Assembly (NCBI RefSeq): GCF_021730395.1
Contig: NC_069362.1
Span: 2,666,001 to 2,730,000, forward strand
Length of the DNA stretch: 64,000 nt
Reading direction: 5' to 3'
Origin: Mercenaria mercenaria
Lineage: Eukaryota; Mollusca; Bivalvia; Venerida; Veneridae
A program made the translations under genes and the position numbers. Shown piece after piece: positions 45,225-56,187 of the stretch; position 1 is the first letter of the stretch; every line of letters starts with the position of its first letter. Under the pieces are notes generated by a model. That model was not told the DNA's origin. It searched no databases and saw only the letters and a program-made list of their open reading frames with translations.

Positions 45225-46251
45225 CAAGAGCACCGCCTTGCGGGTGCTGACGCTCATCTGATTTTTTTTGTATAATAGAAATATTGTCCTACCCATGATT
45301 TTCTAAGTCTAAAAAGGGCCATCATTCTTGCAAAAAGCAGGACAGAGTTATGTTTCTTGATGTACAGTGTCCACTTATGATTGTGAAAAACTGTTGCAAG
45401 TTTTAAGTTGCAATAGCTTTGATAGTTTATGAGAAAAGTTGCCTTAAACATAATACTCAACCAAGAAAATGATTTTCTAAGTCCAAAAGGGGAAATAATT
45501 ATTGCAAAAAGCAGGATGGAGTTATGTTGCTTGCTGTACAGGGTCAGCTTATGATGGTGAACAAGTGTTGCAAGTTTCAAAGCAATAGCTTTGATAGTTT
45601 AAGAGAAAAAGTTGACCTAAACATAAAACTTAACCAAGAAATCTGATATTTTCTAAGTCCAAAAGGGGCCATAAATCTTGCAAAAAGCAGGAGTGAGTTA
45701 TGTTTCTTGCTGTACAGGGTCAGCTTATGATGGTGAACAAGTGTTGCAAGTTTTAAAGCAATAGCTTTGATAGTTTAGGATAAAAGCTGACCTAAACATA
45801 AAACTTAACCAAGAAAACTGATTTTCTAAGTCCAAAAGGGGCAATAATTCTTGCAAAAAGCAGGATGGAGTTATGTGTCTTGATGTACAGGGTCTGCTTA
45901 TGATGGTGAACAAGTATTCCAAGTTTCAAAGCAATAGCTTTGATAGTTTAGGAGAAAAGTTGACCTAAACATAAAACTTAACCAAGAAATCTGATATTTT
46001 CTAAGTACAAAAGGGGCCATAAATCTTGCAAAAAGCAAGATGGAGTTATGTTTCTTGCTATACAGGGTCAGCTTATGACGGTGAACAAGTCTTCCAAGTT
46101 TCAAAGCAATAGCTTTGATAGTTTAGGAGAAAAGCTGACCTAAACATAAAACTTAACCAGGCAACGCTGACGCAGACACCGACGCCGACGCCGACAACCG
46201 CTCAAGTGATGACAATAACTCATCATTTTTTTTCAAAAAATCAGATGAGCT
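45225..46251 (+). mobile_element. Tandem-array element D2
   Basis: The ends and order are as in D1 (CAAGAGCACCGCCTTGCGGG; TCAGATGAGCT then AAAAA) with five monomers and a shorter (GACGCC)n tract near 46165-46195. It is very similar to D1 and D3. It lies upstream of the first located ERI2-like exon. Confidence 0.82.
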
Positions 46252-46424
46252 AAAAATTACAGGCAGACATTATTAAATTTATTGATTGAATCATACACAG
46301 AATGACAACAGTAGATAATCTTTAGTTAAGCTCGTGTCACTGCTATATCTTATTGAAGTGTTTGCTGAATTGATCACTCATGATCAAATCAACAGATGCT
46401 TATTAAAGTAGGCAGCGGCTAGGG

Positions 46425-46475
46425 GTCCGGTAACCGGACCTCTAGACCCAGAGTCTAGAGGTCCGACAACACATA
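46425..46475. repeat. M hairpin: GGTCCGGTAACCGGACC plus CTCTAGA pair
   Basis: Two adjacent perfect palindromes: GGTCCGGTAACCGGACC, and CTCTAGAC...GTCTAGAG around CCAGA. Related hairpins lie at 54.2, 56.1, 58.9 and 62.1 kb, and the sequence left of it (46.28-46.42 kb) matches 54.91-55.03 and 55.74-55.81 kb. Confidence 0.55.
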
Positions 46476-46675
46476 GTTATACAGGGCAGGCAAAAGGTCT
46501 GATAATCAATAATATGAATACTGAGAATTGTACTATAAAGAACAGACTGTATTTCACCTTAAAAAACGCGAGATCATTTCTATCAAAAGTTTCTCGTTTT
46601 AAATACATGGTAAGTCGCAGGAAACAGAAGTATTTATAATTCTTTAATTACAGGGAAATAAGAGCGCAAAATGAA

Positions 46676-49092
46676 CAAGAGCTGTTGGAGGACAGCAATG
46701 CTCAACTATTCAACAGCCTTGTCGATTGAATGAAAACAACAGTCAACAAGAGGACCATGATGGTCCTGAATTGCTCACCTGTCCCCACATGACCCAGTTT
46801 TGAACTGAGTATGACGTTGTTTTTTCTATTATTTGACATAGGGTCCTAGTTTTTGAGCTCATGTGACCCTGTTTTGAACCTGACCAAGATATCATCAAGA
46901 TAAAAATTCTGACCAATTTTCATGAAGATCCATTGAAAAATATGGCCTCTAGAGAGGTGACAAGGTTTTTTATTATTTAACCTACTGACCTAGTTATTGA
47001 CGGCATGTGACCCAGTTTCAAACTTGACCTAGATACCATCAAAGTGAACATTCTGACCAATTTTCATGAAGATCCATTCGAAAGTATGAGCTCTAGAGAG
47101 GTCACAAGGTTTTTCTATTTTTAGACACACTGACCTAGTTTTTGACCACATTTGACCCATTTCCAAATTTGACCTAGATATCACCAAGATGAACATTCAG
47201 ACCAACTTTCATATAGTTCCCATGAAAAATACGGCCTCTAGAGAGGTCACAAGGTTTTTTTATTATTTGAACTACTGACCTAGTTATTGACGACATGTGA
47301 CCCATTTTCAAATCTGACATAGATATCATCAAGGTGAACATTCTGACCAATTTTTATGAGGATCCATTCAAAAGTATGGCCTCTAGAGAGGTCACAAGGT
47401 TTTTCTATTTTTAGACCTACTGACCTAGTTTTTGATCGCAGTTGACCCAGTTTCAAACTTGACCTAGATATCATCAAGATAAACATTCAGACCAACTTTC
47501 ATACAGATCCCATGATAAATATGGCCTCTAGAGAGGTCACAAGGTTTTCTTTTTATTATTTGACCTACTGACCTAGTTATTGAAAGAACATGACCCACTT
47601 TTGAACCTGATCTAGATATCATCAAAGTGAACATTCTGACCAATTTTCATGAAGATCCATTCACAAGTATGGCCTCTAGAGAGGTCACAAGGTTTTTCTA
47701 TTTTTAGACCTACTGACCTAGTTTTTGATCACATGTGACCCAGTTTCGAACTTGATCTAGATATCATCAAGATGAACATTCAGACCAACTTTCATACAGA
47801 TCCCATGAATAATATGGCCTCTAGAGAGGTCACAAGGTTTTTCTATTATTTGACCTACTGACCTAGTTTTTGAAGGCACGTGACCCAGTTTCAAATTTGA
47901 CCAAGATAATCATCAAGGTGAACATTCTGATCTATTTTCATGAAGATCTTGTGAAAATATGGCCTCTAGAGAGGTCACAAGGTTTTTTCTATTTTTAGAC
48001 CTACTGACCTAGATTTTGACCGCACATGACCCAGTTTCGAACTTGACCTAGATATCATCAAGGTGAACATTCTGACCAATTTTCATAAAGACCCCATGAA
48101 AAATGTGACCTCTAGAGTGGCCACAAGCAAAAGTTTATGGACGGACGCACGGGCGCTGCGCGATCACAAAAGCTCACCTTGTCACTTTGTGACAGGTGAG
48201 CTAAAAAGGGGCATAATTTTGTAAAAATGCAAAACAGGGTTATGGAACCTGCACAGTGCTTATCAGCTCATGACAGTGTACAAGTGTGTTAAGTTTCAAT
48301 CCATTCCAGAAGTGAATTAGTGGGTACTAAGATACCAGCTTACATATAAGAATTTAACCAAAAACTGCTAAGTTGAAAACGAGGCATAATTTTGTAAAAT
48401 GCAAAGTAGAGTTATTGAACCCTTGCACTACATGTCATATCACAACAGTGAACAAGTGTATGAAGTTTCAATCCTTCGGAAATTCCCATTAATTAGTGGA
48501 TACTGAGATAGCAGCTTACATACAAAAACTTAACCAAAAACTGCTAAGTCGAAAAAGGGGCATGATTTTGAAAAATGCGAAGTAGAGTTATTGGACTTGC
48601 TTAGTGCATGTCAGATCATGACAGTGAACAAGTGTGTGAAGTTTCAATCCATTCCCATTAGTAAGTACTGAGATACTAGCTTACATACAAAACCTTAACC
48701 AAAAATCTCTAAAAAGGGGCATAATTTTGTAAAAAAAGCAAAATAGAGTTGTGGAACCTGTGCAATGTAAGTCAGTTTATCACAGTGAATAAGTGTGTGA
48801 AGTTTCAATCCATTCCTTCTAGTGGTTACTAAGATACCAGCTTACATACAAAAACTTAACCAAAAATTTCGAAGTCAAAAAAGGGCCAGCATAATTTTGT
48901 AAAAAAGCAAAATAGAGTTATGGAACCTGTGCAATGAAAGTCAGTTTATCACAGTGAATAAGTGTGTGAAGTGTCAATCCATTCCAACTAGTGGTTACTG
49001 AGATACCAGCTTACATACAAAACCTTAATCAAATCAGGATGGCGACACACGGGCGAGTCCAACTGCTCTACTATTCTATGAATAGTCAAGCT
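46676..49092 (+). mobile_element. Tandem-array element E3 (contains A7)
   Basis: The 5' end is CAAGAGCTGTTGGAGGACAG and GCTCAACTATTCAAC; the 3' end is 'ctactattctatgaatagtc' and AAGCT with AATAAAAA. At least five E monomers ('gggcataattttgtaaaa') remain right of A7. A short 'ggcgacacacgggcgag' tract precedes the end. Confidence 0.75.
46747..48202 (+). mobile_element. Tandem-array element A7, nine 145-bp monomers with dimer order, inside E3
   Basis: The 5' end is CAAGAGGACCATGATGGTCC and GCTCACCTG; the 3' hairpin is GCTCACCTTGTCAC...GTGACAGGTGAGCT, then AAAAA. 'ctctagagag' falls at 46947, 47091, 47236, 47381, 47526, 47674, 47819, 47964 and 48110. Units alternate between 'attattt(g/a)a' and 'tatttttagac' types, giving a 290-bp higher-order period. 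It shares ends with A1 and period with A5. Confidence 0.83.
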
Positions 49093-49461
49093 AATAAAAA
49101 TATTAAACTTATTGTTTTCTTCAGTATTTAAGACATGGACTTTGATCATAAATTATTGAATTCGTTTTACTGTTTGTGTACATAAATATAACAATGACTA
49201 CTGGAAATCACTGTTGATTTCAAATTTAATGTGAATCGAACCCGGGTGAAAGCTAATTATACAATAAAATATTTACAAATAATAAACGTAATTTAAGGCA
49301 ATATTTGGTGAAAACCACTATTCTCATTTAGTCATTATAAACAATTGATCATATATAAAAAGTTTTCCTGAACAGAAATGTTTATCCTTCTGCTATCTAT
49401 TTCATATACTCCCCGTAAAACATTTAGATCCTATCCAGTTCTCATGTGATGCTGGCAAGGT
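49093..49461. other. AT-rich stretch, nothing recognised
   Basis: No exon, repeat family or RNA gene is identified. The gene start of the ERI2-like locus was sought here on the minus strand without success. Confidence 0.3.
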
Positions 49462-49580
49462 AAGTTTTAGTTAAGTTTTATTTACCGTCGCTTAGTGAAA
49501 CAATTAACATAAGCTCTATAGAGCTTTTCTGCGACCCTATTATTAAGAACAGTTAAAACCAATTATACCTCACCCCTAGA
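49462..49580 (-). repeat. 3' fragment of SINE family S1 (S1b)
   Basis: On the minus strand it matches the S1a tail from 'ggtataattggttttaactg' to 'gcgacggtaaataaaact'. The tRNA-like head is absent, consistent with a 5'-truncated retroposon. Confidence 0.65.
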
Positions 49581-49639
49581 CAAGCTTACTGTCGCTGAGT
49601 GGCTGCTTTTTAATTTCTGACTTTTGCAGTTACAGTTTG

Positions 49640-50040
49640 ACCATCACAATATAAAACAAACTGTATACGTCGGATTAGTTCGACGATCTTGATCTTGATC
49701 TTGATATTTTTACGGTGATACATCTCATCGACATTTTCTCACCGCGCCTGCGCCAAGTGTTGGGAACTTATAATTAGTCCAACTTTTTGATACAACTTAT
49801 AAATAAATCCACTGGTTTTTCTGAGGTTCTGTAGCTCTGAATGAGTTCGCGTGGTAGAGAATTCCAATCGCGTAGTGTATACATTAGGTATGAAACTATA
49901 CTTATAAACGTCTGTCCTGGCATATATAAGGTTAAAATGTTCCTCGTGTTTGTTTTTAGTGACACGTATAGGTTTAACTAGATGGTCCACTGGTACTGAT
50001 GCGGTGTTATTTAAACCTTTGCAGAATAAGATTAGACAAC
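49640..50040 (-). repeat. 3' end of a second LINE (fragment)
   Basis: Minus-strand frames give RT C-terminal wording (NTRNILTLYMPGQTF, then TLRDWNSLPRELIQ) with one frame change between SFIPNVYT and RDWNSLP. The end carries (ATCAAG)3-type repeats, typical of a non-LTR 3' tail. It is head-to-head with the plus-strand LINE that starts at about 50067. Confidence 0.6.
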
Positions 50041-50066
50041 TCTGTTTTCTTCTTTAAATGGATTAA

Positions 50067-52607
50067 AGTGAAAGTTCAAATTCAGAAAATATATTATTTG
50101 GAGCATTCTACAGAGAACCGAAATCACCCATAGATACCCTAGATGAATTGGAAAACTCTTTAAGTAAGATAAATGTAAATCAAACTTATAGAAATATGAA
50201 AGTGTTCTTAGGGGGTGACTTTAATTTAGGTGACATAGACTGGGAGATGGGATGTGTACCTGCAGGCAGTAGAGATAAACAACATTGTGATAAGTTGCTA
50301 GACATCTCTAAGAATTCTTGCTTGGAACAGATAAATACGCTACCAACACGACAAGATAGAATTTTGGATTTACTTCTTACAAGCCATCCAGGACTTGTTC
50401 AAAAACATACAACTGCCCCACCAATAGGGCTTAGTGACCATGATATATTAACAGTTTCCACACTAATCAAGCCATTCGTAGGCAGGAAGCCACCCAGAAC
50501 TGTGTACAACTACAAAAAGGCGAATTGGACAGGATTAAGGGAGGACATATTTAAATTCAGTAAAAATTATTTCAAATGTGATCCTCGTAAAAATACAATA
50601 GAAGAGAATTGGAACTATCTAAAGAAAGAAATATTCTCATCCATGGATAAATACATTCCAACAAAATTACTGAAAAGCAAACCAGACGTACCCTGGCTTA
50701 CCAGGGAGATAAAAAGAATGATAAGAAAGAAATACAGACTTTATCGTAAAGCAAAAAAATCAGGCAGGTTGCATGATAGAAACCAGTTTATAGATTATCG
50801 GAAATTAGTGCGGAACAAACTTCACACCTCGTATTATAATCACATTAGTAATTTACTGGATCCTGAAGAAGATAGGAGTTCAAAGTCTTTTTGGAAATAT
50901 ATAAAATCAAGAAAACAGGACAGTGTCAGTACTGGAACTCTAAAAGCCAACGGTATCATTGCAGAAAATGCAAAAGATAAATCTGAACTTTTGAACGATC
51001 AATTCTGCTCGGTATTTACAAAGGAAAACCTGGACTTTATTCCATCTAAAGGTTCCTCACCACATCCCTCCATGTCTAAAATTATTATAACAGATAACGG
51101 AGTGTTTAATTGCATAAAAAGGCTTAACATAAAGAAAGCTAGTGGGCCGGAAAAAATGCCCATTGCGGTCTTAAAAGAAATACAGACAGAAATCACACCA
51201 GTATTATCTAGTTTATTTCAACAATCTTTGGACACTTCAGAGATCCCATCAGATTGGAAAAAAGCAAATATAGTACCTGTTTACAAAAAAGGTGACAGAT
51301 CTAAACCATCAAATTATAGGCCAGTTTCATTAACAGCCATAGTATCAAAAATGTTGGAGCACATAGTTGTGTCACAGGTCATGAAACATTTAAATAATAA
51401 GCATATCTTGCATGAAAATCAACATGGATTCAGATCAAACCGTTCATGTGAATCGCAACTCCTTATCACAACTGAGGACATAACTAGCTATATGGATAAA
51501 GGGAAACAAGTAGATATGGCGATACTGGACTTCTCCAAAGCCTTTGATAAGGTATCACATCGTAGGCTATCATCTAAGTTAGATTTTTATGGCATACGGA
51601 ATGAAACCCTATTCTGGATAGACGAATTCCTCCGAGGGAGAGTGCAACAAGTAGTTATTGATGGAGAAACTTCCCGTTCATCCGTTGTAACCTCTGGAGT
51701 CCCACAAGGGACAATGTTGGGTCCGACTTTATTTTTGATATACATCAACGACATCGCTGATGACATCAGTTCCACAATAAGATTATTTGCGGACGATTGT
51801 GTAATATACAGGTCAGTAACATCTTCGGAAGATAATACTATATTGCAAAATGATCTAAATAAATTAGTTGAATGGAGCGATTTGTGGCAAATGGAATTTA
51901 ATGTGGACAAGTGTGCCATCATGAAACTTTCCACAAGACATAATAAAGGTAATTTCAACTACCAAATGAAAGACAAAACTTTACAAACAGTAGAACATCA
52001 CCCATACTTAGGCGTTGAACTATCTGAAAACATGAAGTATAATCTCCACATTGAAAATATAACAAACAAAGCTTCAAGCGTATTGGGATTTATTAAAAGG
52101 AACCTTAAACACTGTCCTTTGAAGGTCAAGGAGCGTGCATATCAAACACTCGTCCGACCCAAATTGGAATATAGTTCTACAATATGGAATCCACACCAGC
52201 AAACACAAATAAAACAAATAGAGCAAATCCAGAGGAACGCTGCAAGATTTGTGATGGGGAAACCCTATAATTACCAGAATCCTGGAAGTGTAACATCTAT
52301 GATGCAGGCATTGAAATGGCAAACGCTAGCACATCGTAGAAAAACAGCTGATTTAGTATTAATGTATAAAGTAATGAACAACCTGGTTGCAGTACCGCCA
52401 CATTATCATCCACAACTTGCAAAAGTGCAAATAACTAGGCATAGTCACCCATACAAACTATTGACATATAGCTGTAACCTGAACATTTATCGATATTCAT
52501 TTTTCCCAAGGACAGTCCTTGTATGGAACAGTCTTCCTACAGCAGTGGTTACATCAACAACGTTGGATAGCTTCAAGATCGCAGTCCAACAACCCGGCAT
52601 CCATTGA
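50067..52607 (+). CDS. Non-LTR retrotransposon ORF2: endonuclease (truncated) and reverse transcriptase
   Basis: An uninterrupted frame of about 846 codons runs from a stop-bounded start at 50067 to TGA 52605-52607. It opens inside the apurinic-type endonuclease (GAFYREP, then GGDFNLGDIDWE, then GLSDHDIL). The reverse transcriptase follows: DWKKANIVPVYKKGDRS, NYRPVSLTAI, HGFRSNRSCESQL, AILDFSKAFD (first catalytic Asp), TSGVPQGTMLGP and FADD (catalytic Asp pair, near 51790). The C-terminal domain includes SFFPRTVLVWNSLP. The wording is CR1/Jockey-group; clade not settled. Roughly the first 90-100 residues of the endonuclease and any ORF1 are missing, so this is a 5'-truncated insertion. The unbroken frame suggests it is young. 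Confidence 0.9.
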   Translation, partial: SESSNSENILFGAFYREPKSPIDTLDELENSLSKINVNQTYRNMKVFLGGDFNLGDIDWEMGCVPAGSRDKQHCDKLLDISKNSCLEQINTLPTRQDRILDLLLTSHPGLVQKHTTAPPIGLSDHDILTVSTLIKPFVGRKPPRTVYNYKKANWTGLREDIFKFSKNYFKCDPRKNTIEENWNYLKKEIFSSMDKYIPTKLLKSKPDVPWLTREIKRMIRKKYRLYRKAKKSGRLHDRNQFIDYRKLVRNKLHTSYYNHISNLLDPEEDRSSKSFWKYIKSRKQDSVSTGTLKANGIIAENAKDKSELLNDQFCSVFTKENLDFIPSKGSSPHPSMSKIIITDNGVFNCIKRLNIKKASGPEKMPIAVLKEIQTEITPVLSSLFQQSLDTSEIPSDWKKANIVPVYKKGDRSKPSNYRPVSLTAIVSKMLEHIVVSQVMKHLNNKHILHENQHGFRSNRSCESQLLITTEDITSYMDKGKQVDMAILDFSKAFDKVSHRRLSSKLDFYGIRNETLFWIDEFLRGRVQQVVIDGETSRSSVVTSGVPQGTMLGPTLFLIYINDIADDISSTIRLFADDCVIYRSVTSSEDNTILQNDLNKLVEWSDLWQMEFNVDKCAIMKLSTRHNKGNFNYQMKDKTLQTVEHHPYLGVELSENMKYNLHIENITNKASSVLGFIKRNLKHCPLKVKERAYQTLVRPKLEYSSTIWNPHQQTQIKQIEQIQRNAARFVMGKPYNYQNPGSVTSMMQALKWQTLAHRRKTADLVLMYKVMNNLVAVPPHYHPQLAKVQITRHSHPYKLLTYSCNLNIYRYSFFPRTVLVWNSLPTAVVTSTTLDSFKIAVQQPGIH

Positions 52608-52763
52608 AAAATATATGGAACATTGTACAGTGTATATAACAGTTGGATTTTAAAAAGTGAGAGCACGTTTTGGGAACAACCGACACCCACAAATTGTACA
52701 GCACGTTGCAGTTTTTAACCCCTCCCACTCAACACGATGTCCGCCTGCGGATGAAGTTGAGGA

Positions 52764-52985
52764 TTTTCGTCAAAGTCAAAGTTCCTTTAGAGGTTTTAGC
52801 TTTAAGTCATTTAAAATTAACCTCACCCCCAGCAATTTGCTGGTACCCACTTACAGCTGGGTCGACTGAGGCAATTATGATGAAGTGCCTTGCCCAAGGA
52901 AACACCACAATGGGAGTAGCCAGGATTCGAACCAGGGGCCTTCACCTCCGTAGGAAAGTGTCTTAGCCCTCTCCACCAATGCTCT
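52764..52985 (-). repeat. SINE family S1 copy (S1c)
   Basis: The minus strand has A box TGGAGAGGGCTAAG, B box GGTTCGAATCC and 'gggcaaggcacttcatc', and continues to 'ggggtgaggttaattt'. It lies just past the LINE stop, with the LINE 3' UTR in between. Confidence 0.7.
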
Positions 52986-54289
52986 TATATGCTTTTCAAG
53001 TTGCCGATCTATTTATTTTTATAGCTCTATGATTGACTGAATTTTGATATTTCAATTTTTCATTTGTAAATTCAAAGAGATATTCATAACTTTATCATGA
53101 CATCACAGTACATTAGGGGTTCTAACTGACCAATCAGAGAGCTGCATTTTCGAGTACCTGCCAGTTTCCACTTGGGTATAATGAAGTATATTTACAATGA
53201 ACATATAGTGACTTTAGAAATAAATATCACACTATTTTAGAAATCAAATTAAGATCTTTCACTGCACATGCCCCAGATGATGCTACAAACAACAAAACTT
53301 TGAAGTTTCATTGAAATATTATATTGATTTAATACCTTTATTTCAGTTAAAAGTTTGAGATTTTACACAGGGAGTCTATGATAAAGTCCGAGTAAAATGT
53401 AATCAATACCCAAGTGAAATAAATATCATTCTGCAATGTTTTGGACATGTTAAAGTTATTAATAAAAATAAACTGTGTAGGCCCTATTTTATACATCTTT
53501 GCCAAAGAATTCAAATGGTAAATTTAACAACAAATTTTCATGTTTTTTTCAACAGTCATACTAATGCTAAATGCAGTCTTTCGATAGAATATTTCGTAGA
53601 TTTACTTTTAAAAAAATCATATCTGCTGTTACCTAGCAAGCTCCTTTGTTGTTTTCATGATGCATTTATTTAATAAAAACTTTAAAAATACCGCTTTTTA
53701 CAGGCGTACAACGAAAATGTGAAAAGTAATCCGAAACGTACATCGGTGTCAAACAGACGAAATGTTAAATTTTTATCATATTCCAACAGCGGCAATGCAA
53801 GCGTTCAATAACCAACATGTCAGCGACCATGTGAAATGTTCCCGTAATAAATCTGCATTTTTTTTACATAAAAAATGTCAAAGAAAAGCTTTATTAATAG
53901 GCTTGAATCCAAGAAAAAGAAGGCAGCAGCTTTTATCCAACTAATTAATTCCGATGAAAGTTATATAAAAGCTAAGGTAATCACGAATTACGAAAGTAAT
54001 GTTGATGTCGACCAGTGCAAATTTATTATTTTCGGATTTTTTTTTTTACATTCATACAAAATCAGTTTCTGCAAACACCTCACTTTTACCGCCATAGAAA
54101 AATGTCTCTGCCTTCTGTGTTGTACCATGATTTAGACCACCCCTTGGGTAAATTTTTAGTTTAGAAAGGAAGTGTCTGTCCTAATCAGACGCCTTGCCTG
54201 CATAATTTCTAGATGCCCGGTTACCGGATGGCTAGAAATTTCTCAGGGTATTTTCTAAACGTCCGGTAATATATTTCCTAATGAATAAG

Positions 54290-54560
54290 TAATGATACCT
54301 GTTTCTTACTAAAGATATCGATACTTATCTGCAAACAAAATTTTGTGTGAATACATACTAAAGATGTGCTTTTAATCTTCTGAAAAATATCACTCTATTA
54401 TTCAGCAGATAAAACGAAAGTTTGCCGAAATCAATAATGGCAAGATCATCATGACGTCTCATTAAAATCTGTTGTGGTGGCGGGTAAAACAATGTTTTTA
54501 TTGGATTGGAATTTTTATTTTTAACAACTTTTTAACTGGATTTTCAAAATTAAAGCAGTT
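54290..54560 (+). repeat. Duplicated unit, partner at 57215-57500
   Basis: 'actaaagatatc', 'cttatctgcaaa', 'ttttgtgtgaatacat', 'gaaatcaataatggc(a/g)aga' and 'ttggaatttttatttttaac' occur in the same order and strand at 57.2-57.5 kb. D3 lies immediately left of the second copy. Confidence 0.6.
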
Positions 54561-55693
54561 TTGAAATACTTACAATTTTCATATCTTAGTATTCATATTA
54601 CATTTTTTAAATGGCGTTTAATTTCAATAGCGGCAATATGATGTTCAAAACTTGAAAAACAGTAGTTAAGTGTTCATAATTAATTCATTTTATTTCGAAA
54701 TAATAGTCAGATTAATTAATGAATTGCTTGTGTGTTTTTTCAAGAATTAAAGTTTAGGCCATTACAAAAACATCTCTTTTTACATGTTTTACAAAATGAA
54801 ATGGACGTTCGGCCATCAATGTTTTATCATTACTAAAAATAAAATATCAACAGAATTGTATATATACAAACACGATCTCATTCGTTTAATCAACATGATC
54901 AAAGAACTATAAAATACACAGAATGGAAACTTGAGATAATTTCGCGTCATCTCATGTTAGTGTGTTATCTTATTTCAAAGCGTTTGCCGACTTGATCAAT
55001 CATGATCAAATCAACAGACGCTTACTGAAGTATAACTGGCGATAAGGCCAGCACATAATAAACTGAATCTAGTCCATTTGTCAAACAACAACTTTTTATT
55101 TCTCAGACTTCCAATCAAAAATTTATTCCTTCCCCATGTAGAAAATACTAATAACATTAAAAAACCACCATTATCATTAATATGAAATAAGGCAAAGCCT
55201 CAAAGCGAGCTCAAAGAAATCGGACTTATCTAAAAATATTATGCATCATTTATTTGTCACAAAGAAACTATTCACTAGTCACAAGAACTCAGGAGAACCT
55301 ATTCACTGAAAAAGTCTACATTTAGTGTCACCATACCTATAACAGTGAATATCATACGTTGCAAAATTTATGGGAAGCCGGTGTCACGGTGACGTCATTA
55401 CCGCATTCCCGTTTCTTTTAGCTTATTATGACATTTTTTCCATTTTCTGGCCGATGCTTGATCTTTTAAATGAAAACAATATTTTTTTCAAACAACTGGA
55501 AATCATTTTTTTCATTATTGTTAAGTGATGAGTAATTTTTAGCAATTGAATGAAGTTCTGTATTCACTCCGGAAAGAAGTACTTCCTGTGAGCACCAGTC
55601 CGCTAGGGTGCGCTTTTTTAAAACTTGACGAAACTTTTCAAATCCATCACCAAGTGTGAAAGTATACTTGCGTTACCGTAAAGCTTGATTCTC

Positions 55694-55716
55694 GAGCAGG
55701 CCCTTTGGGCCTGCTC
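55694..55716. repeat. Perfect 10-bp-arm hairpin GAGCAGGCCC-TTT-GGGCCTGCTC
   Basis: A GC-rich hairpin in AT-rich surroundings. Read on the minus strand it follows AAGAG-like sequence (GAAGAGCAGGCCC), which resembles the 5' start of the array elements, but no array or second end is attached. Confidence 0.5.
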
Positions 55717-56187
55717 TTCGAGCTCACTATAAACAAACAATCTGATAGAAAGTTATCTTATTTCAAAGCGTTTGATGACTTGATCATACATGATCTAATC
55801 AACAAATGCTTACTACAACAAGATCTCATTCATTTGTCATGGGATTTTGGTGAGATTTGCTCTATATGCCTTTCAAGCTGCAGATCTATTTATTAAGCTC
55901 TTTGGTTTTATCAATTGAAAAATCAGTGATCTATTTGTGACAATAAAAGATATAGGCCTGCTTTGGCATGTATTCACAATATTTTGTTCTCAAATAAGTG
56001 TTGATTAAGTACCAGTTGAAACTATATAAAATCATAGCTTATTCATTAAGAAATCAATTACAAGACAGCTAGAAAATCCCCCCGTGGAAAGGAAGTGTCT
56101 AGCCATTTGGTTACCATACGCCTAGCCTGCATTCTAGCAGTCTGGTAATAGATTTCTTAATGAATAAACATACTGATTCCTTTTATT

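Larger units (their letters stand above)
52990..56187. repeat. Decayed complex repeat region with M hairpins
   Basis: Recurring pieces: 'gatctatttatt(t)...agctct' (53.0, 55.88, inverted 58.98 kb), 'cttgatca(a/t)(t/a)catgatc' (46.37, 54.99, 55.78 kb), 'aaaggaagtgtct' with CCGGTAA-type hairpins (54.16-54.27, 56.09-56.16 kb). This suggests several broken copies of one larger element. No protein of its own is recognised. Open frames at 53762-54135 are unassigned. Confidence 0.4.

Noticed and set aside
49640-52607. 5' inversion (twin priming) of a single LINE
   Set aside because: The minus-strand part encodes an RT C-terminus that differs from that of the plus-strand element, so two insertions are more likely.
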